From: Anaeromicropila populeti
GTDB lineage: Bacteria > Bacillota > Clostridia > Lachnospirales > Lachnospiraceae
Length of the DNA: 64,000 nt
Reading direction: 5' to 3'
Assembly (NCBI RefSeq): GCF_900112775.1
Contig: NZ_FOYZ01000002.1
Location: forward strand, 248,001 to 312,000
How positions within the stretch are numbered: the first letter of the stretch is position 1; every line of letters starts with the position of its first letter. Positions 34,721 to 44,412 of the stretch are shown piece after piece. Position numbers and translations under genes: made by a program. The notes beneath the pieces are model-generated. The model was not told where the DNA came from, made no database searches, and saw nothing but the letters and a program-made list of their open reading frames with translations.

Positions 34721-36394
34721 ATGATGAAAAAATTGAAAAAAAGATTTTGTTCTATTATTGTATTAATTGCTATGTTATTTGTGGCTGTTCCAAGTGTAGT
34801 AGCCGCAGCAGAATCAAATTATTCTCATTTATTAGGTAATTCTAATGTAAAAAAACCTTCAGTGGGAGGAAGGTTGCAGGTACTTGAAAAGAATGGTGTA
34901 AAAACATTATGCGATGAAAGTGGAGAGTTAATTCAATTACGGGGCATGAGTACACACGGGTTGCAGTGGTTTCCAGGAATTGTGAATCAGAATGCATTTG
35001 TGACGCTGTCCAATGACTGGGATTCTAATGTGATACGTCTTGCCATGTACGTTGCAGAAGGCGGATATGCATCTAACTCATCCATCATGCAGACGGTTAT
35101 TAATGGCATCAATTATGCAATTGCAAATGATATGTACGTAATTGTAGACTGGCATACATTGAATCCAGGAGATCCAAACGCCAGTGTATATACAGGCGCA
35201 CAGACTTTCTTTAATACGATTGCTGATTTATATCCCAATAGTAAGTACATAATTTATGAATTGTGCAATGAGCCAAATAGTGAAAATGGTGGAGTATCCA
35301 ATGATGCCACTGGCTGGGCAGCTGTAAAATCTTACGCGGAGCCTATCATTCAATCCTTGCGTGAAAAAGGAAATCAGAATATAATTATTGTAGGAAATCC
35401 ATTCTGGAGTCAGAGACCAGATTTGGCAGCAGATAACCCTATTAATGACGTGAATACAATGTATTCTGTACATTTTTATAGCGGTACAAATCCTGTTTCT
35501 ACAGTAGATACCAATAGAGACAATGCTATGAGCAATGTTAGATATGCACTGAATCATGGTGTTGCTGTTTTTGCCACAGAGTGGGGAACTAGTTTGGCAA
35601 CGGGGACTACGGGACCTTATTTAGGAAAGGCAGATGCCTGGTTAGACTTCTTAAATGAGAACAACATAAGCTGGTGTAATTTCTCCATTAGCAATAAGGA
35701 TGAAATAGCGTCTGCACTAACCAGTTCGACAAGTATGGATCCTGGTTCAGACTATGTTTGGTCAGAGAGTGAGCTAACAACCTCAGGCCAATATGTGCGT
35801 GCCCGTATTAAGGGAATTTATTATGCAACCCCAGAAGACCCTTCAACAAGCGAGCCAACGGCGCCTATCGATTTTTCATCAGGCTATTGGGACTTTAACG
35901 ATGGGACAACACAAGGATTTGGGATCAATGCAGACAGTCCTATTACAGCAGTAACTGTTGCAAATGAAAATAATGCATTACGTATTACAGGGCTTAATAC
36001 CAAGGGAAGCAATGACCTGTCAGAAAACAACTATTGGGCAAATGTCCGGCTTTCAGCTGATATTTGGGGACAGTCCATTAACATATACGGAGATACAAAA
36101 TTAACAATGGACATCATAGCACCATCACCAGCCAATGTATCCATTGCGGCTATTCCCCAAAGCAGCAGTCATGGCTGGGCTAATCCTACAAGAGCCATAC
36201 GTGTCTGGACAGGTAATTTTACCGCACAATCAGATGGTACTTATAAAGCAACATTGACAATATCTACAGCAGACAGTCCGAACTTTAGCACCATAGCAGC
36301 AGATGCCTCTGACAGTACAGTAACCAACATGATTTTATTTGTTGGATCAGACAGCGACGATATTTCTTTAGACAATATAAAATTCATTCCATAG
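34721..36394 (+). CDS. secreted GH5 endoglucanase with CBM17
   Basis: 557 residues. Signal peptide (about 1-30, [10 protein letters not shown]), then a GH5 barrel with [12 protein letters not shown], the acid/base in [18 protein letters not shown] and the nucleophile in VFATEWGTS. After a short PTAPIDFS linker the C-terminus ([20 protein letters not shown], then [14 protein letters not shown]) matches CBM17, which binds amorphous cellulose, as in C. cellulovorans EngF. GGAGG precedes ATG 34721; ATG 34724 is also possible. No dockerin, so it should act free. Confidence 0.93.
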   Translation: MMKKLKKRFCSIIVLIAMLFVAVPSVVAAAESNYSHLLGNSNVKKPSVGGRLQVLEKNGVKTLCDESGELIQLRGMSTHGLQWFPGIVNQNAFVTLSNDWDSNVIRLAMYVAEGGYASNSSIMQTVINGINYAIANDMYVIVDWHTLNPGDPNASVYTGAQTFFNTIADLYPNSKYIIYELCNEPNSENGGVSNDATGWAAVKSYAEPIIQSLREKGNQNIIIVGNPFWSQRPDLAADNPINDVNTMYSVHFYSGTNPVSTVDTNRDNAMSNVRYALNHGVAVFATEWGTSLATGTTGPYLGKADAWLDFLNENNISWCNFSISNKDEIASALTSSTSMDPGSDYVWSESELTTSGQYVRARIKGIYYATPEDPSTSEPTAPIDFSSGYWDFNDGTTQGFGINADSPITAVTVANENNALRITGLNTKGSNDLSENNYWANVRLSADIWGQSINIYGDTKLTMDIIAPSPANVSIAAIPQSSSHGWANPTRAIRVWTGNFTAQSDGTYKATLTISTADSPNFSTIAADASDSTVTNMILFVGSDSDDISLDNIKFIP

Positions 36395-36559
36395 GCATAA
36401 ACCCATGTTAAAGTAGAAAAGTGGTAATTATTTTCAGATGGGCAAGTAGTCATTGACAAAGTAGGCCAAGTGGCTTATATTAGTATATATAGCAAATAAA
36501 ATCTAAAAACTTTATAAAATTTATAATCAAAAAATATAAAAGGATAGAGAAGTGATTTT

Positions 36560-37003
36560 ATGAATGTAGGAGTCAATGGGATTAATAATATTAGCACTTG
36601 TGCCCGATGTGGAAAATTGTTTCAATATTCTGGAATTGGATTAAATATTTGCCAAAAATGTAAAGAAATAGATGAGAAAGAATTTAATTTAGTAAAAGAA
36701 TATATTTATGATAATCCATCTGCAACAGTGAAGGATACCGTGCTGAATACTGGAGTAAGTGTAAGAAGAATCCGATCATTTCTTAGAGAAGGCAGATTAA
36801 TCATACCAGATGGTTCCCCAATTTTTATTGAATGTGAAAATTGTGGCACCAACATTAAGTTTGGAAGACTGTGCAGGGAGTGTGCAGACTCGTTAACAAA
36901 TGAAATCAAGAGAGAAATGTGCATTGAAGATTGTCATATTGGCGAGCGTCCTAAAAAAGCTGGGGTACGTATGCATTTTTTGGATGCTGAAAGAAAAGGG
37001 TAA
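36560..37003 (+). CDS. YvyF-like flagellar-operon-type zinc protein
   Basis: 147 residues with two zinc-ribbon-like parts, CARCGKLFQYSG and CQKCKE at the start and CENCGTNIKFGRLCREC near residue 95-110, around a winged-helix-like segment (VKDTVLNTGVSVRRIRSFLR, EGRL). This pattern matches the YvyF/TIGR03826 group of flagellar operon proteins, thought to act as post-transcriptional regulators. No flagellar gene is adjacent, so it may be a stand-alone paralogue. Confidence 0.7.
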   Translation: MNVGVNGINNISTCARCGKLFQYSGIGLNICQKCKEIDEKEFNLVKEYIYDNPSATVKDTVLNTGVSVRRIRSFLREGRLIIPDGSPIFIECENCGTNIKFGRLCRECADSLTNEIKREMCIEDCHIGERPKKAGVRMHFLDAERKG

Positions 37004-37042
37004 TGGAATAAAAAGTACAATGTTTTAATTGTACATATTAGT

Positions 37043-37092
37043 AAAAGGCTGTGCACTGCTGGTTTTAATACCGGGTGCAGCAGCCTTTTGTT
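37043..37092 (+). terminator. intrinsic terminator
   Basis: AAAAGGCTGTGCAC (37043-37056) pairs with GTGCA (37075-37079) and CAGCCTTTT (37081-37089), continuing into TTTG. Confidence 0.85.
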
Positions 37093-37216
37093 TATTTCTA
37101 CTAAAGAATGCAGGACATAAGGAAAGAAAATCTTAACAATTCATTCATTGAGGTTTGTATTTTTGACAATTATACTATTGATATAAACTTGACAATTTGC
37201 TGTTGGAGGTAGACAA

Positions 37217-37627
37217 ATGGAAAAAACAGAACAAATAGTATGTACGTTACGAATACCAAAACAAATTTATATGGAACTAACAGAGGGAGCAAGAGAACTT
37301 TTTATAGAGCAGGCTGGCGGGTATTCCACTGTATTTCCAGCTGATACAAGAGAAGATGATTTTCTGGGCGAATTTATTCAGGCTTTTTGTGAGGTGGTGC
37401 TGGTTATTAATAATCCTAAGTATGAGGTGACAGATGACTGTAAAGTAAGCACAGAGCTATTAGCCTTAGGTCAGTCAGAAAAATCATTTAGTATGTTGGT
37501 GAACATCCAGTATCCAGGTTCAGAAAAAATATATCACGATATTCTTGCCTTTCAGGAAATTTCCCAGAGTCCAGGAAAATATGTGTTTGAGTTGTTGGGA
37601 GATCAGACATTTTTTTCGGTAGAGTAA
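37217..37627 (+). CDS. hypothetical protein
   Basis: 136 residues, not recognised. Soluble, acidic, with no signal peptide, Cys cluster or repeat. GGAGG before the ATG and the well-formed frame support a real gene. It precedes the LuxR-type regulator by 49 bases on the same strand with no terminator between them, so the two may be co-transcribed. Confidence 0.7.
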   Translation: MEKTEQIVCTLRIPKQIYMELTEGARELFIEQAGGYSTVFPADTREDDFLGEFIQAFCEVVLVINNPKYEVTDDCKVSTELLALGQSEKSFSMLVNIQYPGSEKIYHDILAFQEISQSPGKYVFELLGDQTFFSVE

Positions 37628-37676
37628 TTTTTTATCAAAGGTACGAAAGAAAGGTTATAAAAGGGAGAGCGAAGTT

Positions 37677-38426
37677 ATGAAACAGTTTGAAACCAATGAA
37701 TGGCTTTTAATCAATAATATGATATATAAAATATATACTACCGATAATTTTGATGAGATGCGAAAAGAGCTTTTGGAACAGCTTCGCATGGTAGTGCATT
37801 TTGATAGTGCGGATTTCTTTCTGGCAACTAGTAAGGGCACCAACGGACTTTGTAGCCCTATTACGTTTAATTGCGATAGTGAGCGTTCAATCAAGTATGA
37901 CGAATTGGATTATAGCAGAGGGATTATGTACGGTGGAAAAAGTATTGTATACCGGGAAACAGATATTATCTCGGATGATAACCGGATTCACACAGAGTAT
38001 TACAAAAAAGTATACAAGCCTAATAGCTGGCATTATTCACTTCAGATTATTTTAGCAAGAAAGAAAAAATTTCTTGGTGTAATTACATTATATCGATTAA
38101 TTGGAAAAGAAAATTTTGAGTACGGTGATGTTTTTCTGCTGGACATGCTAAAAGACCATATTGCTTACAGGCTCAGTACAGAAGTGAAACGTCAAATAAA
38201 CAGCCTTAACAAAATCAGTGTTTCAGAGGCTGCATCACAGTATGATCTTACAAAAAGAGAGGAAACCATACTAAGGCTGCTTATGAAAGGAGAGGATAGC
38301 GAAACTATCAGCAGGGAGTTGGTGATAACGGTAAACACTTTAAAAAAGCATGTTCTCAATATTTACAGAAAATTAGGAATTAATAACCGGGTTCAAATGT
38401 TTAAAATGATAAGGGAAAGTGAATAG
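37677..38426 (+). CDS. LuxR-family transcriptional regulator
   Basis: 249 residues. N-terminal about 170 residues look like a GAF/PAS-type sensor; the C-terminal LuxR helix-turn-helix is clear (LTKREETILRLLMKGEDSET, then ISRELVITVNTLKKHVLNIY, RKLGINNRVQMFK). No receiver domain, so it probably senses a ligand directly. It sits just upstream of the P-II/polyamine locus and is the likely local regulator. Confidence 0.88.
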   Translation: MKQFETNEWLLINNMIYKIYTTDNFDEMRKELLEQLRMVVHFDSADFFLATSKGTNGLCSPITFNCDSERSIKYDELDYSRGIMYGGKSIVYRETDIISDDNRIHTEYYKKVYKPNSWHYSLQIILARKKKFLGVITLYRLIGKENFEYGDVFLLDMLKDHIAYRLSTEVKRQINSLNKISVSEAASQYDLTKREETILRLLMKGEDSETISRELVITVNTLKKHVLNIYRKLGINNRVQMFKMIRESE

Positions 38427-38487
38427 AATACTTAATTAGTGTAGTGAAGTACTTAAAAATAAGTAGATAAATTCTAATTTTAGAATA

Positions 38488-38572
38488 TTGCAAAATACTT
38501 TCAATGGGGGTATATTAAGTGTAACAAACAAATGAAGCAACGGAGCTGTCCAATGACGGCTCCGTTTTTTTT
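38488..38572 (+). promoter_or_regulatory. promoter with immediate intrinsic terminator (putative attenuator)
   Basis: TTGCAA (38488-38493), 17-base spacer, TATATT (38511-38516) gives a start near 38523. Only about 17 bases later ACGGAGC (38540-38546) / GCTCCGT (38559-38565) with eight T forms a terminator, 50 bases before the P-II gene. Either the hairpin just ends the LuxR transcript, or it attenuates the polyamine operon. No anti-terminator was identified. Confidence 0.5.
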
Positions 38573-38620
38573 ATGATAGGAGCGAGCACCACAATCCTAT
38601 TGGTCAAGGAGGTAAATACT

Positions 38621-38971
38621 ATGAAAGAATTAGCTATCATTATTCGTCCTGAGGCATTAGAAACTGTTAAAAATATATTAGATGAAAAAAGCTGTGGAGG
38701 CATGACCATTTCCAGTGTTATGGGTTGTGGTGTACAGCGGGGGCTTAATGAGGAAGGGATTAATCAGATAAAAGGATTTAAAACAAATATAAATCTTCTC
38801 CCGAAAATCCGTGTGGAAGTGGTTGTCCCAGACAAGAAAGTCGAGGAAATCATAACAGAAATCAGAGGACGTGTAGCAACAGGTCATGTAGGTGATGGAA
38901 AGATATTTATCCGTAATATTGAGGATGCAGTTCGTATCCGCACTGGTGAGCGAGGAGACAAAGTGCTGTAA
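38621..38971 (+). CDS. P-II family regulatory protein
   Basis: 116 residues with the P-II fold: MKELAIIIRPEALETVKNIL start, a T-loop region GCGVQRGLNEEGINQIKGFK, and the B-loop/C-terminal signature ATGHVGDGKIFI. The T-loop lacks the uridylylated Tyr51 of GlnB/GlnK. P-II proteins sense ATP/ADP and 2-oxoglutarate and gate transporters or enzymes. Unlike glnK-amtB, it lies 19 bases before potA, so it may control polyamine import or use. AAGGAGG fixes the ATG at 38621. Confidence 0.9.
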   Translation: MKELAIIIRPEALETVKNILDEKSCGGMTISSVMGCGVQRGLNEEGINQIKGFKTNINLLPKIRVEVVVPDKKVEEIITEIRGRVATGHVGDGKIFIRNIEDAVRIRTGERGDKVL

Positions 38972-38990
38972 GAAAAAGAGGTGAATCCAT

Positions 38991-40124
38991 ATGGCTGAAA
39001 ATAAAAAAGTAATTGTTGAGCTAAAAGAGGTAAATAAAATTTATGGTGGCACGAATCAGGTGGTAAAAAACTTAAATCTACAAGTATATGAAGGAGAATT
39101 TTTAACGCTTCTCGGATCTTCTGGATGTGGTAAAACTACTACATTAAGAATGATTGCGGGATTTGAAGAATCAACCTCAGGAACTATTCTAGTTGAGGGA
39201 GAGAACATTGAAAGGAAAGAGCCCTTTGAGCGAAATGTCAATACAGTCTTTCAAAGTTATGCATTATTTCCTCATATGACTATTTTTGATAATGTAGCAT
39301 ATGGGTTAAAAATGAAAAAAATAAAAAAGAATGAAATAAAAAGCAAGGTTAAGGATATGCTTGAACTGGTTCAGCTGGGGGGCTTTGAAAACCGCTACCC
39401 GTCCCAGTTGTCAGGCGGGCAAAAACAGAGGGTTGCCATTGCAAGAGCATTGATTAACCAGCCCAAGGTACTGCTTTTGGATGAACCTTTAGGAGCACTG
39501 GACTTAAAACTACGTAAGCAAATGCAGTTAGAATTAAAGCGGCTTCAGAAAAAGTTGAATATTACTTTTATTTATGTTACACATGACCAGGAGGAAGCAC
39601 TTTCCATGAGTGACCGGATTGCCATTATGCACGACGGAGTGCTGGAACAAGTAGCAGAGCCATGGGAAATTTATGAAAAACCAGCAACAAAGTTTGTAGC
39701 AACCTTTATCGGGGAAACCAATCTTTTTGAAGGCTATGTGAAGGAGATTAAGGAGAAAGAGGTTTCGGTGGTAATTGAGTCGGGAACAATCAGAGGAACA
39801 GGAGAAAGCTTTGTAGAAAATGAAATGATTGCAGTATCTGTAAGACCAGAGCGTATGCAGTATTCATTAGTACCAGTGGAAGGCTTTCAGCTAAAGGGAA
39901 AAGTGAAAGAACAGGTGTATGTAGGTTCCATACGAAAAACAATAGTGATGATAGGAAATGGAAATGAAATTAAAATAGAACGCCTTGCAGGGGAACCACT
40001 TCCAATGGATGGAACCGTATATTTATATTGGAATCAGGAAGATGCAAAATTGATTCATACAGCAGATCAAATATTCTTTCACGCAGTAGAAAATATTCAG
40101 ATGGGACAGGAGGGAGTGGTATGA
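38991..40124 (+). CDS. potA: spermidine/putrescine ABC transporter ATPase
   Basis: 377-residue ATPase: Walker A GSSGCGKTTTLR, Q-loop FQSYALFPHMT, signature QLSGGQKQRVAIARAL, Walker B VLLLDEPLGALD, and a C-terminal TOBE domain. Its end overlaps potB by 4 bases (ATGA). It energises polyamine import through PotBC with PotD as binding protein. Confidence 0.94.
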   Translation: MAENKKVIVELKEVNKIYGGTNQVVKNLNLQVYEGEFLTLLGSSGCGKTTTLRMIAGFEESTSGTILVEGENIERKEPFERNVNTVFQSYALFPHMTIFDNVAYGLKMKKIKKNEIKSKVKDMLELVQLGGFENRYPSQLSGGQKQRVAIARALINQPKVLLLDEPLGALDLKLRKQMQLELKRLQKKLNITFIYVTHDQEEALSMSDRIAIMHDGVLEQVAEPWEIYEKPATKFVATFIGETNLFEGYVKEIKEKEVSVVIESGTIRGTGESFVENEMIAVSVRPERMQYSLVPVEGFQLKGKVKEQVYVGSIRKTIVMIGNGNEIKIERLAGEPLPMDGTVYLYWNQEDAKLIHTADQIFFHAVENIQMGQEGVV

Positions 40125-40987
40125 GCAGAAGAAAATGGAAATCATCAATTGTGCCATCTGCCATTATGATAGGTCCCGTAGTTTTATGGCTGGGGTTTTT
40201 CATAATAATTCCTCTTTTATATGTATTCATAATGAGTTTTTGTAGTCTGGATTCCCATTATAATGTAGTATTTAAATTTACAGTGTCCAATTACCAGGGG
40301 CTGTTGGATTCCAATTATATTCATATATATGTACAATCGCTAATCATTGCATTGATTACAACAATAATCTGCATTGGTCTTGCATATCCTTTTACCTTTT
40401 ACATTGCAAGAAGCCAAAGCAAATATAAAAAGTTATTGTACATGTTAGTTATTATTCCTTTCTGGACAAATTCACTGATTCGCATTTATGGATGGAGAAC
40501 CTTTTTAGGAACCAATGGATGGCTGAATCACATTTTGCAGTATCTGCACGTAACCAATGGATCAATAGAATTTTTATTTAACAGGGGAACCACCATACTT
40601 GGAATGGTGTATTGCTTATTTCCATTTATGGTATTGCCATTGTACACTTCTATTGAAAAACTAGATGTCAATTTATTAGAAGCATCGTCTGATTTAGGAG
40701 CAAAAAAATACCAGACATTTTTAACTGTTATTTTTCCGTTGACGGTAAGTGGAATTTTTTCTGGATCTATTATGGTATTTATACCATCATTGGGGTATTT
40801 CTTTGTAGCTAATATTTTAGGAGGCGGCAATTCAGATGTGATAGGTAATTTAATTCAAAGGCAGTTTCAAAGTGGAAACAACTGGCCGTTGGGAGCTGCA
40901 TTATCTATTATCTTAATTGCCATAACACTTTTACTTGTAAAACTGTATCAGAAATGCGGCGGTGACATGGAAAATCTAGGTGTTTAG
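40121..40987 (+). CDS. potB: spermidine/putrescine ABC permease PotB
   Basis: 288-residue permease with about six membrane helices; the coupling EAA loop is EASSDLGAKKYQTFLTVIFP. The ATG at 40121 overlaps the potA stop (ATGA) and gives MSRRKWKSSIV; a longer frame from 40028 lies wholly inside potA. Pairs with PotC. Confidence 0.93.
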   Translation: MSRRKWKSSIVPSAIMIGPVVLWLGFFIIIPLLYVFIMSFCSLDSHYNVVFKFTVSNYQGLLDSNYIHIYVQSLIIALITTIICIGLAYPFTFYIARSQSKYKKLLYMLVIIPFWTNSLIRIYGWRTFLGTNGWLNHILQYLHVTNGSIEFLFNRGTTILGMVYCLFPFMVLPLYTSIEKLDVNLLEASSDLGAKKYQTFLTVIFPLTVSGIFSGSIMVFIPSLGYFFVANILGGGNSDVIGNLIQRQFQSGNNWPLGAALSIILIAITLLLVKLYQKCGGDMENLGV

Positions 40988-41001
40988 AAAGGAGTGGATA
41001 T

Positions 41002-41805
41002 ATGAATAGAGGAAGGAAAAAAGCAATAACCAACGTAACAGGAAAAATATATTGCACAATAATTTATATATTTCTATTTCTTCCTATTATAGTTATTATT
41101 GTCAACTCATTTAATGCAACGACCTCTAAGCCGTACCTTACATGGAAAGGGTTTACGCTTGATTGGTATGGAAAGCTGCTGGAAAATGAAACGTTAATTC
41201 ATTCCTTTGAAAATACAATGGTTCTTGCAGTCACCAGTACTATATTGGCAACTATAGTGGGAACGCTGGCGGCAGTAGGAATGTATAAATATAAGTTCAG
41301 GGGTAAAAGTGCCATAGATGCACTTCTCTATATTCCGGTTGTGATTCCAGAAATTGTTTTAGGTATTGCGTTACTAACCTTATTTGCAAAGGCAGAAATC
41401 CCAAGGGGCATGATTTCATTAGTTTTTGCTCATGTAACCTTCTGCATCCCCTATGTAATATTTAATATTCGTGCCAGACTGGCAGGATATGATAATTCTA
41501 TTGAGGAGGCGTCTATGGATTTAGGGGCAAACAGAATTAAGACATTTTTTTTCATCACATTGCCTGTATTAGCTCCAGGGATTGGAGGGGGTGCACTTTT
41601 AGCATTTACACTATCCATTGATGATGTAATTGTTAGTTATTTTACAAATGGGCAGACCATGACACTTCCGTTAATGATTATGGAAAGCATTAAGAGCGGT
41701 GTTTCCCCAGATGTAAATGCATTATCTGTATTAATTTTACTTGGTACCACATTGCTGGTTGTCTTGACGCAGTCAGGAATTTTTAACAGAAATAAGAAGG
41801 ATTGA
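41002..41805 (+). CDS. potC: spermidine/putrescine ABC permease PotC
   Basis: 267-residue permease with six predicted helices and the EAA motif EEASMDLGANRIKTFFFITL. AAAGGAGTGG precedes the ATG; 14 bases from potB. Confidence 0.93.
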   Translation: MNRGRKKAITNVTGKIYCTIIYIFLFLPIIVIIVNSFNATTSKPYLTWKGFTLDWYGKLLENETLIHSFENTMVLAVTSTILATIVGTLAAVGMYKYKFRGKSAIDALLYIPVVIPEIVLGIALLTLFAKAEIPRGMISLVFAHVTFCIPYVIFNIRARLAGYDNSIEEASMDLGANRIKTFFFITLPVLAPGIGGGALLAFTLSIDDVIVSYFTNGQTMTLPLMIMESIKSGVSPDVNALSVLILLGTTLLVVLTQSGIFNRNKKD

Positions 41806-41835
41806 AGCTGTAATGTCAGCAGAACGGAGGAAAGT

Positions 41836-42897
41836 ATGAAAAAGAAAATGTTTAGAACAGTGCTGATTTTTACCATGATACTAGCTATGTTTGCAGTAAC
41901 TGGCTGCAAAAGCGCAAAAAAGAACTATAAAAATGGTGAATTAAATCTTTATGTGTGGACAGAGTACGTTCCAGATTCTGTAATTAAAAAATTTGAAGAG
42001 GAATATGAAATTAAAGTAAACGTGTCTGTTTTTTCTACAAATGAGGATATGCTTGCAAAGGTAAAATCTGAATCAGAGGGAGCATTTGATGTTGTACTGC
42101 CAAGTGATTATATGGTAACGCAGATGTATGAACAGGGGCTGTTGGAACAGTTGGATCAGTCTGTATTAACAAATTTAAGTAATATTGGCCCACAGTATTT
42201 AAATCAGAATTACGATTTGGGCAATGTATATTCGGTACCATATCAGGGTGGAGTGGCTGCTATAGCAGTGAATACGACTAAAATCAATACAGATGTTACC
42301 TCATATGCAGATTTATTTAAAGAAGAATTTAAAAATTCCATGGTAGTTCTAGATGATTATCGTGCCGTAATTGGCATGACAGCCCGAAGCATGGGATATA
42401 GCATGAATGAAACGGATACTGCTGTTCTAAGTGAAATTAAGGATAAATTATTAACTTTAAAAAATAATATTAAGCTTTATGACAGTGACAGTCCAAAATC
42501 CGCTTTGATTTCTGGAGACTGTACAGCAGCTTTTTGCTGGAGCGCAGAAATTGCTTTGGCAATGGAAGAAAATTCGGACATAAAAATTGTATTTCCAAGT
42601 GAAGGTGCATATAAATTTATGGATAACTGGTGCATTCCAAAGGGTGCAAAAAACTATGATAATGCCATGAAATTTATTAATTATATGCTGGGTACCGAGC
42701 CGGCACAGATGGTAATGGAGGAATATCCTTATTTAAATCCAAATACCTCTGCGGTTGAGGCAATGGGGAGTGAGTATACAAAAAATGAGGCAAAGAATCC
42801 GCCACAAGAGGTTATGAAAGCTGGAGAATATGTATTAAGTCTGGATACAGACACGTTGGCGGTTTATGATAAAATGTGGACCGACTTAAAACAATAG
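41836..42897 (+). CDS. potD: polyamine-binding lipoprotein PotD
   Basis: 353 residues, lipoprotein signal with lipobox AVTGC at about residues 21-25. Mature part begins with LNLYVWTEYVPDSVIKKFEE, typical of PotD/PotF (YVW/NW substrate-binding start), and VFPSEGAYKFMDNWCIPKGA near the end. Acts outside the membrane to deliver putrescine or spermidine to PotBC. The downstream putrescine enzymes favour putrescine as substrate. Confidence 0.93.
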   Translation: MKKKMFRTVLIFTMILAMFAVTGCKSAKKNYKNGELNLYVWTEYVPDSVIKKFEEEYEIKVNVSVFSTNEDMLAKVKSESEGAFDVVLPSDYMVTQMYEQGLLEQLDQSVLTNLSNIGPQYLNQNYDLGNVYSVPYQGGVAAIAVNTTKINTDVTSYADLFKEEFKNSMVVLDDYRAVIGMTARSMGYSMNETDTAVLSEIKDKLLTLKNNIKLYDSDSPKSALISGDCTAAFCWSAEIALAMEENSDIKIVFPSEGAYKFMDNWCIPKGAKNYDNAMKFINYMLGTEPAQMVMEEYPYLNPNTSAVEAMGSEYTKNEAKNPPQEVMKAGEYVLSLDTDTLAVYDKMWTDLKQ

Positions 42898-42907
42898 GAG
42901 GGATTGT

Positions 42908-44389
42908 ATGGAAATAAAAAAAATGTTTATTGACGGTGAGTGGACAGAGGGAACTTCTGGAAAAACAATTGCTGTTGTAAACCCAGCAAATGGGGAAACC
43001 TTTGCCCAAGTCTGTGAAAGCAGTCTTATGGATACACAAAAGGCTATTTTGGCAGCAAAGCGGTCTTTTTATGAGACCAGGGAATGGCGGGATATGGATT
43101 CCCAACAGAGAGGGGATATGTTGCTGAAGATTGCAGATTTAATCGAAGAAAAGGCAGAAGAGTTTGCAAAGCTGGATGCATTGGATAATGGAAAACCTCT
43201 TAGAGAAGCAGAAGGGGATGTAGACGATGGAATTCACACTTTTCGGTATTATGCTGGCTTAATAAAGGCACCATATGGTGGCGTATATGATGTAAATGGT
43301 AATTTTGGAACGATGCATTCATATACGGTACATGAACCAGTGGGGGTTTGTGCACAGATTACGCCATGGAACTATCCATTTCTTATGGCAGTATGGAAAC
43401 TGGCTCCAGCACTAGCAGCTGGCAACAGTATTGTTTTTAAGCCAAGCTCGGAAACTATGCTGTCTACTATTAAATTATTTGAAGTGTTTGAAGAGGCGGG
43501 ATTGCCTAAGGGATGCGTAAACCTTGTCATGGGACCAGGGGCAACGGTAGGAAATCTGATGGCAAAAAGTAAAGATGTGGATATGGTTACCTTTACAGGA
43601 AGTACGGAAGCAGGACAAAGTATTATGCGGGCTGCCGCTGAAAACGTAAAGAAGATTGGTCTTGAACTAGGTGGCAAATCGCCAAATGTAATTTTTGCAG
43701 ATGCAGATTTGGAAGGTGCTGTAGAATGGGCTATGATAGGAATCTTTTTTAATCAAGGCGAAGTATGTTCGGCAGGTTCCAGAATTATTATTGAAGAGTC
43801 TGTCAAGGAAAAATTTGTTGCACGCCTTGCAGAACGAGCCAATGCCATGACCCTTGGAAATCCACTGGACAATCCTGATATGGGGCCACTGGTTTCTGAA
43901 AAGCACATGAATCGTGTACTAAAGTATATTGAGATTGGAAAAGAAGAAGGGGCAGCCCTAGTATGTGGAGGTTTCCGTTATACAGAAGGAGAATGTGCAA
44001 CAGGCTATTATGTAAGACCAACTATATTTGATAACTGTACCGCAGACATGAGAATTGTTCAGGAAGAAATCTTTGGTCCAGTTGTGGCCATCCAGACCTT
44101 TCAGACAGAGGAAGAAGCTGTTAAGCTGGCAAATGATACGATTTATGGATTGGCAGGGGCAGTATTCACCTCAGATGGAGCAAGAGCAATTCGTGTCATA
44201 AAAGAAATACGGGCAGGAATTACCTGGATTAACTGTTATAATCCAACCTATAATGAAGCACCGTGGGGCGGATACAAAATGAGTGGAATTGGAAGGGAAC
44301 TGGGGATACATGGTCTGGAAGAGTATCAGGAGGTAAAACAAATCAATATGAATTTAACCCCTGGAATTGTAGGCTGGTATGAACATTAA
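42908..44389 (+). CDS. aldehyde dehydrogenase (probable gamma-aminobutyraldehyde dehydrogenase)
   Basis: 493-residue NAD(P)-dependent enzyme. ITPWNYPFLMAVWKLAPALA binds cofactor, GLELGGKSPNVIF carries the catalytic Glu, and FFNQGEVCSAGSRI the catalytic Cys. Family resembles betaine-aldehyde and 4-aminobutyraldehyde dehydrogenases. Between potD and patA, the likely reaction is 4-aminobutanal to GABA. Confidence 0.88.
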   Translation: MEIKKMFIDGEWTEGTSGKTIAVVNPANGETFAQVCESSLMDTQKAILAAKRSFYETREWRDMDSQQRGDMLLKIADLIEEKAEEFAKLDALDNGKPLREAEGDVDDGIHTFRYYAGLIKAPYGGVYDVNGNFGTMHSYTVHEPVGVCAQITPWNYPFLMAVWKLAPALAAGNSIVFKPSSETMLSTIKLFEVFEEAGLPKGCVNLVMGPGATVGNLMAKSKDVDMVTFTGSTEAGQSIMRAAAENVKKIGLELGGKSPNVIFADADLEGAVEWAMIGIFFNQGEVCSAGSRIIIEESVKEKFVARLAERANAMTLGNPLDNPDMGPLVSEKHMNRVLKYIEIGKEEGAALVCGGFRYTEGECATGYYVRPTIFDNCTADMRIVQEEIFGPVVAIQTFQTEEEAVKLANDTIYGLAGAVFTSDGARAIRVIKEIRAGITWINCYNPTYNEAPWGGYKMSGIGRELGIHGLEEYQEVKQINMNLTPGIVGWYEH

Positions 44390-44412
44390 TAAATCACTGG
44401 GAGGAAATAAAT

